Below are positions 1 to 5,860 of a DNA stretch of 5,947 bases, one piece after another. Origin of the DNA: Rubripirellula sp. (GTDB taxonomy: Bacteria > Planctomycetota > Planctomycetia > Pirellulales > Pirellulaceae). The stretch spans positions 1 through 5,947 of the forward strand of contig JARFQX010000231.1 in the NCBI GenBank assembly GCA_029287555.1. The letters run 5' to 3'. The position numbers and the translations under genes were made by a program. The notes under the pieces are model-generated. The model was not told where the DNA came from. It did not search any database and saw only the letters and a list, made by a program, of their open reading frames with translations. Each line of letters opens with the position of its first letter. Positions within the stretch are counted from its first letter, which is position 1.

Positions 1-197
1 GCCGGTTGCCCGCCGCGGCGGTCGCGGGAGGCGATTCGCAGTTGCTCGACGATCTCATAGGACGCGTCGCCTTCAAACTCGCGAATCACCTCACCGAGCA
101 TCTTGCCCAGAAAATCGACTTCCTGACGGAGGGGATCCATCGTCGCGTTCGTGCGGAGGGTCACGTCTTGGGTCGGCATGGTCGGGTTGCTTTCCAT
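1..197 (-). CDS. ppc: Phosphoenolpyruvate carboxylase, N-terminal fragment (runs off left edge)
   Basis: PEP carboxylase is a cytoplasmic enzyme that adds bicarbonate to phosphoenolpyruvate to give oxaloacetate and phosphate, refilling the TCA cycle. Only the N-terminus is in the window: 65 codons from the ATG at 195-197, or 59 from the in-frame ATG at 177-179. Read on the minus strand, the segment LRQEVDFLGKMLGEVI, then REFEG, then EIVEQLRIASRDRRGG, lines up with the conserved family opening (E. coli: LRSNVSMLGKVLGETI, then VETIRKLSKSSRAGN). Spacing from the LR to the arginine-rich SRDRR segment also matches. Full-length enzymes are about 900 residues, so all catalytic residues lie outside the window. 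Neither ATG has a convincing Shine-Dalgarno site. The frame stays open further upstream (for example a GTG near 269), but nothing there looks conserved. The regulator gene is divergent to it. The identification comes from recalled family sequence, without a search. Confidence 0.85.
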   Translation of the reverse strand, partial: MESNPTMPTQDVTLRTNATMDPLRQEVDFLGKMLGEVIREFEGDASYEIVEQLRIASRDRRGGQP

Positions 198-279
198 CGT
201 GAGCCGCAGGCACCAGCCTCGGTGTTTGGGGAAATGATCTCCGCTCGGAAGCCACTCGCCAGCCGCCACTGGCACTCGG

Positions 280-298
280 CTGGGCCCGGTCGGCCCAG
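280..298. other. GC-rich hairpin in the ppc upstream region
   Basis: Arms CTGGGCC (280-286) and GGCCCAG (292-298) are perfect reverse complements around a 5-nt loop, CGGTC. It would lie in the ppc 5' leader if transcription starts near the AT-rich pocket at about 350. No T-run follows on either strand, so it does not look like an intrinsic terminator. It could be a leader structure or chance in GC-rich DNA. Confidence 0.3.
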
Positions 299-310
299 AT
301 TGCTCGGTCG

Positions 311-338
311 CGGGGGGAACCGACCGGGGGGACCGGAC
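311..338. repeat. 14-bp tandem duplication with G6 runs
   Basis: Units 311-324 (CGGGGGGAACCGAC) and 325-338 (CGGGGGGACCGGAC) are adjacent and agree at 12 of 14 positions. Each carries six consecutive G residues on the plus strand. It lies about 10 bp from the first palindrome. A duplication that has since diverged is the simplest reading; no function is evident. Confidence 0.5.
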
Positions 339-347
339 GCCGAACGT

Positions 348-363
348 ACGAAATTTATTTCGT
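348..363. promoter_or_regulatory. Palindromic operator-like site 1
   Basis: The sequence ACGAAATTTATTTCGT has 7-bp perfect inverted arms, ACGAAAT and ATTTCGT, around a 2-bp centre. Its size and symmetry suit a dimeric winged-helix regulator. It resembles the palindrome at 470-485, sharing CGAAAT near the left end and TTTCGT at the right end. The flanking DNA is AT-poor, so the site stands out. It lies on the ppc-proximal side of the regulator's upstream region. That the neighbouring regulator binds it is inferred from position and from the second copy. Confidence 0.5.
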
Positions 364-469
364 CAATTGTACTTCGCAAGTCCAGGGTTTGACAGTCCAA
401 CTCGGCAGCGGCGGAGGGGAAAAGGACCGCCGACATCACCGCCGCACGCAAAAACATGACTTTTTATAC

Positions 470-485
470 GCGAAATTAGTTTCGT
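470..485. promoter_or_regulatory. Palindromic operator-like site 2
   Basis: GCGAAATTAGTTTCGT carries the arms CGAAA (471-475) and TTTCG (480-484), and its central TA is also symmetric. It matches site 1 at 13 of 16 positions. A TATACG hexamer at 465-470 abuts it, so a bound protein would cover the likely -10/+1 region of the regulator gene, as in simple autorepression. The centre-to-centre distance to site 1 is 122 bp, which would allow looping. Binding is not shown by sequence alone. Confidence 0.5.
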
Positions 486-561
486 GAATTTTTTTTCTTG
501 TCCGATGAGGTACAGTAGCAAGTGTTTGGTGACAAGTGTCCTGACTCCCATCCTTCCGACC

Positions 562-1011
562 ATGGCCATTCCCGACGAACCGCCCGGCAAGGCAACGAAA
601 CGACGACGACGCTCGGCGGCCACGGTTTCCCGCCAAGCGACATCCCGTCAGGGAACATCGCGCCAGGGAACATCGCGTCAGGCAGCGGCGGAGGCCGTGA
701 ACGGGCGCCAACGCAAAACCAGCGTCGATCATTCCAAACAGTGGACCTTTCTGACCAACCACGCCCACGTCCTGATCCTGCTGCACGGTGAACCCGAACT
801 GGTGCTTCGCGAGGTTGCCGCTCGGGTCGGTATCACCGAACGTGCGGTGCAGCGCATCGTGCAGGACCTCGAAGAAGAGGGGTTCCTGCGGAGGCACAAG
901 GTCGGTCGCCGCAACCAGTATGAAGTGCTGGCCCAACACTCACTTCGTCATCCCATCGAGTCGCACCGCAAGATCGGCGACCTTCTCAAACTGATGCAAA
1001 AGCCCCGTTAA
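562..1011 (+). CDS. Winged helix-turn-helix transcriptional regulator (MarR/ArsR-like fold)
   Basis: A small cytoplasmic DNA-binding regulator of 149 residues from the ATG at 562. Residues 1-60 are basic and low in complexity: KRRRR at 13-17, then four SRQ-type repeats. The winged-helix domain spans about 61-122. It opens with [14 protein letters not shown], continues with helix LREVAARVG (about 82-90), the recognition helix [16 protein letters not shown] (about 92-107) and a basic wing ending GRRNQYEV. The tail [19 protein letters not shown] (about 127-145) is probably a helix used in dimer contact. I recognise the domain and tail as a recurrent bacterial family of small regulators, but know no established ligand or target. 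No ligand-binding domain is visible. In-frame upstream starts exist at GTG 484, which overlaps operator-like site 2, and at ATG 505. I prefer 562 because the intervening codons do not look conserved. None has a clear ribosome binding site. It is divergent to ppc and convergent with the DUF1501 gene. Confidence 0.8.
   Translation: MAIPDEPPGKATKRRRRSAATVSRQATSRQGTSRQGTSRQAAAEAVNGRQRKTSVDHSKQWTFLTNHAHVLILLHGEPELVLREVAARVGITERAVQRIVQDLEEEGFLRRHKVGRRNQYEVLAQHSLRHPIESHRKIGDLLKLMQKPR
628..687 (+). repeat. Four in-frame 15-bp tandem repeats encoding SRQ(A/G)T-type units
   Basis: Four consecutive 15-bp units start at 628, 643, 658 and 673 and encode [15 protein letters not shown] and SRQAA. Units 2 and 3 differ at only two positions (TCCCGTCAGGGAACA and TCGCGCCAGGGAACA), so the array expanded recently or is kept similar. 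The 15-bp period keeps the reading frame whatever the copy number. It lengthens the basic tail in front of the winged-helix domain. Confidence 0.8.
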
Positions 1012-1065
1012 GCAATCAGAATTCGATGTAGGCCGAATCAAGCGAAGCGCCGATCCGGCACCGAA
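1012..1065. other. Convergent intergenic gap
   Basis: The regulator (plus) and the DUF1501 gene (minus) end 54 bp apart. Only weak inverted repeats are present, such as ATTCG at 1021-1025 with CGAAT at 1034-1038. No strong stem followed by a T-run is seen on either strand, so no intrinsic terminator can be called. The octamer GCAATCAG occurs at both borders (1012-1019 and 1070-1077). Confidence 0.4.
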
Positions 1066-2565
1066 CTAGGCAATCAGCTTCTCGATCACCTGGCCGCCAA
1101 ACTGACTGAGCTGCTTGAATCGACCGGCGTGGTAGAATGTCAACTTGTTGTCGTCGAGGCCAAGAAGTCTCAGCAGCGTGACGTGGAAGTCGCGCACGTG
1201 ATGGACCTCTTCGACCGCCGTCATCCCCATCTCATCGGTGGCGCCGATTGTGTGGCCGGCGTTGCAACCGCCTCCGGCCGTCCAGATCGTCATCGCGTTG
1301 GGATTGTGATCCCTGCCATAGGCCACTCCGCCGCGAATCCCGTTGTCGGGAGTCCGACCGAATTCACCGCACCAAACCACCAGCGTGTTCTCGAGCAGAC
1401 CGCATCGCTTGAGGTCTTGGATCAACGCGGCGATCGGTTTGTCGACGCCACGGATCAGATTGCCGTGGGCCCGCTCGATGTAATCGTGACTGTCCCAAGT
1501 TCCGTTGTAGAGCTGAATGAAGCGGACGCCTTTCTCAATCATCTTGCGGGCTAGCAGGCACTTTCGCCCGAACGAGTCGGTTTCCTCCTCGCCGATCCCG
1601 TACAGCTGCAGCGTTTTCGCGTCTTCCCCGGAAAGGTCAATCGCGTCGGGAACCTGCGTTTGCATTCGAAAAGCGAGCTCATAGCTAGCCATCCGCGCGG
1701 CCAATTCCTCCTGGTCGGGGCGATCGACCGCGTGACGCTGATTCAATTTGGCCAACAGATCGAGATTCATTCGCTGTCGCCCGGCGGTGACATCCGCAGG
1801 CGGCTGCAAGTCAAGGATGGGCGATCCCTTGGGACGCAGCGGCGTGCCCTGGAAATAGGCCGGCAAGTAGCCGTTGCTCCAATTCGCAGCGCCTCCCTGG
1901 GGATACGAGATTTCGGGAAATACCAGGAAGCCGGGCAGATCCTGGTTCTCCGATCCCAGGCCGTACGTCACCCAGGATCCAATGGCCGGATCGCCGCCGA
2001 AGCGATTCCCACAGTTCATCTGATACATCGCGGTGGGATGGTTGACGCTATCGACCTGACACCCGCGAAAAAAGCAAAGCTCGTCGGCAACGCCAGCGAG
2101 GTGATGCCAGTTGTCCGACATGTCCGCGCCGCTTTCCCCTGCCTTGCGAAACTTGAAAGGACTCTTGACGTAGTACCGTTTGCCACTTTCCATCGCCGAT
2201 TTCTGTTCGCCCTCTCGGGTGAACTCCTTCAGGTGCATCTTCTCGAGCATCGGCTTGGGGTCAAAGGTATCGATGTGCGAAGGCCCGCCTTCCATCATCA
2301 AGAAAATGCAATGCTTGGCCTTGGCGGGAAAATGTCCCGGCTTGGGGGCCAGTGGTCCGTCGTCGTTGGCGGTCCCTTTTGCGTCGTCGGCAAGCATCGC
2401 GGTCAAGGCAACGCTCCCGAGTGAAGCGCCCAAGCCATAAAGGAACGTACGCCGAGAGGAATCGATCACGGGCGCGGGATGATGATTGGTTTGTCTGCGA
2501 TTCATAGCGACTTCGAAATCTTCAATGGTGTTATCGGGTGCGATGGATTGGGGGCGATGATCCAT
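1066..2565 (-). CDS. DUF1501 family secreted protein with Tat signal
   Basis: A 499-residue protein, close to the usual family length. DUF1501 proteins are exported, share the sulfatase / alkaline-phosphatase-like fold, and have no firmly assigned reaction. A twin-arginine signal is visible: SRRTFL at residues 37-42, followed by the hydrophobic stretch YGLGASLGSVALTAMLA. Family motifs follow in order: GGPSHIDTFDPKP (93-105), NHPTAMYQMNCG (175-186), GSWVTYGLG (196-204), GVRFIQLYNGTWDSHD (346-361), VVWCGEFGRTP (396-406) and GRDHNP (417-422). D99, D358, H360, E401 and H420 are plausible metal or active-site positions, by inference from the superfamily. The C-terminal pattern (YHAGRFKQL, then VIEKLIA) is typical. 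It lies 9 bp downstream of the DUF1549/DUF1553 gene on the same strand, so the two are probably co-transcribed and translationally coupled. An in-frame ATG at 2503-2505 would give a 479-residue form with a more usual 17-residue region before the twin arginines; the start is not settled. Confidence 0.92.
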   Translation of the reverse strand: MDHRPQSIAPDNTIEDFEVAMNRRQTNHHPAPVIDSSRRTFLYGLGASLGSVALTAMLADDAKGTANDDGPLAPKPGHFPAKAKHCIFLMMEGGPSHIDTFDPKPMLEKMHLKEFTREGEQKSAMESGKRYYVKSPFKFRKAGESGADMSDNWHHLAGVADELCFFRGCQVDSVNHPTAMYQMNCGNRFGGDPAIGSWVTYGLGSENQDLPGFLVFPEISYPQGGAANWSNGYLPAYFQGTPLRPKGSPILDLQPPADVTAGRQRMNLDLLAKLNQRHAVDRPDQEELAARMASYELAFRMQTQVPDAIDLSGEDAKTLQLYGIGEEETDSFGRKCLLARKMIEKGVRFIQLYNGTWDSHDYIERAHGNLIRGVDKPIAALIQDLKRCGLLENTLVVWCGEFGRTPDNGIRGGVAYGRDHNPNAMTIWTAGGGCNAGHTIGATDEMGMTAVEEVHHVRDFHVTLLRLLGLDDNKLTFYHAGRFKQLSQFGGQVIEKLIA

Positions 2566-2574
2566 CGAACGGTG

Positions 2575-5502
2575 TCAATCAACGTAGGCGAATTCGTTTG
2601 AGTTGATCAAAGTCAAACAGATATCAGCCAAGCCGCGAGCGCGACGCGTGATTTTGGATGGATCGTGATCGGGAACGAAGTCCTCGTTGAAATAGAGTGT
2701 TTCTTCGAACGAGAATCGCTCACCGGTGTTTTCTTCCACGGCTTCCCTGACAATTCTGACGGGCAACTTGGACGATGCCGGATCCTCATCGATCAGTGTC
2801 TCGACTTGTCGCCAGTGTTTCAGGCAAAGCTCGAGCTCTTCGGGATCAGGGCGGCGTCCGTAAAGGCGACGGAAGCAATCGAAGATTGCCGCACGATCAC
2901 TGTCGGTCGTCTCGATCGCCCGAATCGCAAGCGAGAGCGCGCGGTCGTGCGAGTTGCGGCCGTTGAAGAGGGCAAAAACTTGCGGCGTTACCGTTGACGC
3001 CTCGCGACCCTCGCATGAGAAATCAGGTGGCGGTGCGTTGAAGACTTCCATCAGTGGATCGACGAGACCTCGCAGTTTCAGCGTGTAAATCGATCGCCGG
3101 TTTCGGTCCTTCGGCAAGGGATTCGGCTGCCACGCCGCCGCGAATGTCCCCATCACCATCCGCGGCTGCAGTGCGGCCTCCTGGTTGATGATCGGGCGGC
3201 AGGGAATGCCGCCAAGCTCGCGATTCAATTCACCACTGGCCGCCAACATCGCGTCGCGCAATTCTTCGGCGGTCAGGCGTCGGCGCTGATAGACGCTGTA
3301 AGATTGCCCCATCGGGTCGAGTCGGTCGAGCCGTTCGGGGTCGGGATGCCGAGTGCTCCTCTGGTACGCTTCCGAGCTCATGATGATGTGGTGCATTTGC
3401 TTGATCGACCATCCGTTTTCGATAAACGTCGCGGCTAGCCAATCGAGTAACTGCGGGTGCGTCGGTCGCTTGCCGGTCGAACCGAAGTTGTTGGGATTGC
3501 CGGCGATTGCAATCCCGAAGTGCCACTGCCAAAGGCGATTGGCGATCACTCGTGGCGTGAGCGGATTGTTTGCATCGGCAATCCAATTTGCCAACGTTTC
3601 TCGTCGCTGCTCAACCGTGTCGGGAAATTCCATGTTCAATTGGCCATCGAGCACGCTCAAACCGCCGGCCCGGACGGGATCGGAGGGAGAAAACGGATCG
3701 CCACCGGTCAACACGCATGTTTGTTCCAGTTCACCTTTCTTCATCCGATCGGCCGGAACGCGGAGCGGCGCGTAGACACCCTTGAAGCTCGGCGTCCGCC
3801 CGTTGTAAACGGCCAGGGCATAGGGTCGATAGCGATCGAATTGCCAACCCAGACGTTGGATTCCCTTGCGAGCGACGCGTTCCATGCCAAATTGCTGCGG
3901 CGTGAAGCCAACCAGCTTGGGCGGGTACTGGTCCTCCGGCACACCCATTTTGGCCATTCGGTTTCGAACCGCGTTGAAGTTCACGTTCCCCGGCTGGTTC
4001 TTGGATACGAACTCGACGGCCTCCAGCCATTTCTTCGGCGAAGCTTGTCGATCGGCGTACCAGCTCAGCGCGTTTTCCATCAAGACTTCGTCTAATGCGT
4101 TAAGCGTCTGCTCGTATTCTTTCTTTCGCTCCTTCAAGTAGCGTTGCTCTTCGAAACCAGACGTGTTTTCGAAGTCAAGAAACGGAGCCTCGCGTTCGGC
4201 GAGCTGCGTCGTCGCAAAGACCGCCTGGATTGAGTAGTAATCGCGAGTGGGCACCGGATCGAATTTGTGGTCGTGACAGCGGGCGCACTGCAGTGAATGG
4301 GCCAGGAAGGTCTCGCCGACGCTATTGGTGACGTCATCGAGAAAACGTTGGCGTGCTACCTTCGCCACCTCCATGCCCGTCAACTCCCAAGGCCCCATCC
4401 TTAGAAAGCCCGTGGCGATGGTTGCTTCGGGGTTGTTTGGGTCAATTTCGTCCCCCGCGATCTGCTCACGGATGAATTGGTCGTACGGCTTGTCATCGTT
4501 GAAAGCGCGAATCACGTAATCCCGGTATCGCCAGGCGTTGCCCCTTTCGTAATCGTTGGCAAAGCCGGACGAGTCGGCGTATCGAACGACGTCAAGCCAG
4601 TGTTGTGCCATCCGCTCACCGTAGTGGGGTGAATCGAGCAGCCCTTGAACGAGTTCACCAAACGCGGTCGCATCGTCGCGCGAATCGTTGACGAATGAAT
4701 CGACCTGCTCGGGCGAGGGAGGCAACCCGGTCAGGTCAAACGTCGCTCGGCGAATCAACTCGCGTCGCGACGCCCGAGGTGCAACTCGCAGCGGCAACGT
4801 CTCCCCGCCAACCTTTTCGCTTGGTTGCGCACGTTGCAGCAGCGCATCGATCGGATGTTTGGACGACTCTTCCGAAGTCAGATCCGGTTTGTTCAGTGGC
4901 TGGTAAGCCCAAAGCCCGCGCGGATCGTAACGCCGATTCGTCCAGGTGTCGGCAAGACCGCCGGAGGTTGGCACGGTCACGCCGTCTTCGACCGACCACT
5001 GGTCATCGTACTGTTTCGCAATGCGCTCGACGCGATCTTTGTCCGGCCACTGCGCACCACCTTCAATCCACTCCTTGAGCCACGCGAGCTGCTCAGGGCT
5101 GAGCGCTTCGGCATCTTTCGGCGGCATCGGCGACCAGTCGTCGCTTTCACGCGTCGCGGCAAGATAGAGTGGACTCGACTCGGCATCCCCCACCACGAGC
5201 GAAGCTTCCTCGGTATCGCCTCCGGCGACGGCACCTTGACGATTCCTCAGGTCCAACCCACCGTTGATGTCGTCGGGATCGGCGCCGTGACAACCCAGGC
5301 ATTTCTCCACCAGCAATCCCGAAATCCGACGGGCAAACAAGACTTCGTTATCGCTCGCTTCCGCCCCGGCCGCCTGATCGATCGACGCTTGTTTCTCATC
5401 CTGTCCGAACACCATCGAACCGGCAGCCGCAACCAGAGCGAACGGTAGACATCGTAATATCGCGCAAGAGCTGCTTGATAAGCTCACGGAAATCCTCTTC
5501 AT
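2575..5502 (-). CDS. Planctomycete cytochrome C / DUF1549 / DUF1553 secreted protein
   Basis: A 975-residue exported protein. Residues 1-34 form a Sec-type signal: MKR start, hydrophobic core at about 15-31, cleavage probably near FGQ. The planctomycete cytochrome C domain (PSCyt1, about 55-150) holds the haem-binding motif CLGCH (C68, C71, H72) and WSPMPPKD, where M126 is a likely axial ligand. DUF1549 (about 215-430) includes LIRRATFDLTGLPPSP, YGERMAQHWLDVVRYADSSG, and a second CxxCH, CARCHDHKFDP (C406, C409, H410). A glutamate/lysine-rich, probably helical linker (about 450-480) follows, then a conserved middle part (SFKGVYAPLRVPADR, LTGGDPFSPSDPVRAGGL). DUF1553 (about 633-970) includes LANWIADANNPLTPRVIANR and LFNGRNSHDRA, and ends near LINSNEFAYVD. 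All expected domains are intact. Electron transfer or haem-linked surface chemistry is inferred from the motifs; the family's reaction is unknown. It is the first gene of a pair with DUF1501. The ATG at 5500-5502 has no clear Shine-Dalgarno site but gives an ideal signal peptide start. Confidence 0.93.
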   Translation of the reverse strand: MKRISVSLSSSSCAILRCLPFALVAAAGSMVFGQDEKQASIDQAAGAEASDNEVLFARRISGLLVEKCLGCHGADPDDINGGLDLRNRQGAVAGGDTEEASLVVGDAESSPLYLAATRESDDWSPMPPKDAEALSPEQLAWLKEWIEGGAQWPDKDRVERIAKQYDDQWSVEDGVTVPTSGGLADTWTNRRYDPRGLWAYQPLNKPDLTSEESSKHPIDALLQRAQPSEKVGGETLPLRVAPRASRRELIRRATFDLTGLPPSPEQVDSFVNDSRDDATAFGELVQGLLDSPHYGERMAQHWLDVVRYADSSGFANDYERGNAWRYRDYVIRAFNDDKPYDQFIREQIAGDEIDPNNPEATIATGFLRMGPWELTGMEVAKVARQRFLDDVTNSVGETFLAHSLQCARCHDHKFDPVPTRDYYSIQAVFATTQLAEREAPFLDFENTSGFEEQRYLKERKKEYEQTLNALDEVLMENALSWYADRQASPKKWLEAVEFVSKNQPGNVNFNAVRNRMAKMGVPEDQYPPKLVGFTPQQFGMERVARKGIQRLGWQFDRYRPYALAVYNGRTPSFKGVYAPLRVPADRMKKGELEQTCVLTGGDPFSPSDPVRAGGLSVLDGQLNMEFPDTVEQRRETLANWIADANNPLTPRVIANRLWQWHFGIAIAGNPNNFGSTGKRPTHPQLLDWLAATFIENGWSIKQMHHIIMSSEAYQRSTRHPDPERLDRLDPMGQSYSVYQRRRLTAEELRDAMLAASGELNRELGGIPCRPIINQEAALQPRMVMGTFAAAWQPNPLPKDRNRRSIYTLKLRGLVDPLMEVFNAPPPDFSCEGREASTVTPQVFALFNGRNSHDRALSLAIRAIETTDSDRAAIFDCFRRLYGRRPDPEELELCLKHWRQVETLIDEDPASSKLPVRIVREAVEENTGERFSFEETLYFNEDFVPDHDPSKITRRARGLADICLTLINSNEFAYVD

Positions 5503-5598
5503 CTAATTTGCCGTTTCAAATCATGAGTCGGAGACTCGGGCCGCCATCGAACCGTCGACATGGGGCACCCGATTCATTCTAGATGACCTGGACAATTC

Positions 5599-5638
5599 GT
5601 GCGTCCCGTAATCCGCGGAACGCCGCGGGTTGACGCAC
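5599..5638 (+). other. Strong bulged stem-loop, possible structured RNA or REP-like element
   Basis: The outer arms GTGCGTC (5599-5605) and GACGCAC (5632-5638) pair perfectly. The inner arms CCGCGG (5613-5618) and CCGCGG (5623-5628) pair around an AACG tetraloop and extend by T-G, A-T and A-T pairs at 5612/5629, 5611/5630 and 5610/5631. Only four bases (5606-5609) bulge, giving about 16 pairs. In the plus-strand RNA the 5612/5629 pair is a U-G wobble, whereas in the minus-strand RNA it would be an A-C mismatch, so the plus strand folds slightly better. No T-run follows on the plus strand, which argues against a classic intrinsic terminator there. Confidence 0.55.
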
Positions 5639-5655
5639 AGCCTGGCGATGCGTCA
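5631..5655 (+). other. Alternative hairpin sharing an arm with the stem-loop
   Basis: TGACGCA (5631-5637) is the exact reverse complement of TGCGTCA (5649-5655), with an 11-nt loop. Its left arm is also the right arm of the larger stem-loop at 5599-5638, so a single transcript cannot form both. It could be a competing RNA structure or simply a repeat remnant. Confidence 0.4.
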
Positions 5656-5860
5656 GCTCTCGGCATGCAACCTCCGAATTCGGGATTTTCCACCGTTGGG
5701 AGGGGAGGAAGTTCCTGAACAAGCGGGCTTTAGCTACGATTGGCCGTGAATTGGCGTCCTCTGGCAGCGGTGCTCTTGAGAATCTGCCTCCGTCGGTCGC
5801 TATCTGCTCTGCGACACCGCCACCCCTCGCAAGAAACGGTCTATTTCTTCCTGAGAAACC

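Larger units (their letters stand above)
198..483. promoter_or_regulatory. Intergenic control region between ppc and the divergent regulator
   Basis: This stretch carries no convincing gene and should contain the promoters of two divergent genes. It includes a GC-rich hairpin (280-298), a 14-bp tandem duplication with G6 runs (311-338) and two palindromes (348-363 and 470-485). A TTGACA hexamer lies at 389-394 on the plus strand, but the expected -10 position about 17 bp further on is GC-rich with no TATAAT-like box. A TATACG hexamer at 465-470 abuts the second palindrome and is a possible -10 for the regulator, without a good -35. Local composition moves from very GC-rich (280-340) to AT-rich pockets around both palindromes, as expected for control DNA. 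Confidence 0.55.
5503..5860. other. Divergent intergenic region, 358 bp, no convincing gene
   Basis: This separates the minus-strand cytochrome/DUF1549/DUF1553 operon from a plus-strand gene. It should contain both promoters, but no strong sigma-70 pair is seen. A TAGAAT hexamer on the minus strand (5576-5581) is a possible -10 for the operon, with a poor -35. The operon leader has a small hairpin: arms GAGTC 5525-5529 and GACTC 5533-5537. Other symmetric elements are the large stem-loop at 5599-5638, AGGAAGTTCCT at 5706-5716, and AAGAAA/TTTCTT arms at 5831-5836 and 5844-5849, just before the plus-strand start. A 95-codon minus-strand open frame (5579-5866) has no recognisable domain and crosses the stem-loop, so I do not call it. 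Confidence 0.5.

Noticed and set aside
389..394. TTGACA hexamer as a sigma-70 -35 box for the regulator.
   Set aside because: The position 16-18 bp downstream is GC-rich without a TATAAT-like hexamer, so no promoter pair can be supported.
161..457. Minus-strand open frame of 98 codons with a signal-like start (MFLRAAVMSAVLF).
   Set aside because: It overlaps the start of ppc in another frame and both operator-like sites are in or beside it. The rest is Pro/Arg-rich with no recognisable domain.
436..939. Minus-strand open frame of 167 codons opposite the regulator gene.
   Set aside because: It is antisense to a recognisable winged-helix gene, is rich in low-complexity CSL/RCSL repeats created by the 15-bp array, and has no domain.
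1016..1042. Minus-strand peptide end DSAYIEF-stop just after the DUF1501 gene, reminiscent of the EFAYVD end of the DUF1553 protein.
   Set aside because: It is only seven residues, in a different frame from DUF1501, with no further similarity upstream; best taken as chance.
1660..2424. Plus-strand open frame of 254 codons inside the DUF1501 gene.
   Set aside because: It is antisense to a gene with strong family motifs; long shadow frames are common in GC-rich coding DNA.
4825..5448. Plus-strand open frame of 207 codons opposite the cytochrome C domain.
   Set aside because: It is antisense to clear PSCyt1 and DUF1549 motifs and shows no domain of its own.
5599..5638. Integron attC-like site, because of the long imperfect stem with a one-sided bulge.
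   Set aside because: The core sites RYYYAAC and GTTRRRY are not present at the expected ends, and no integrase or cassette array is nearby.
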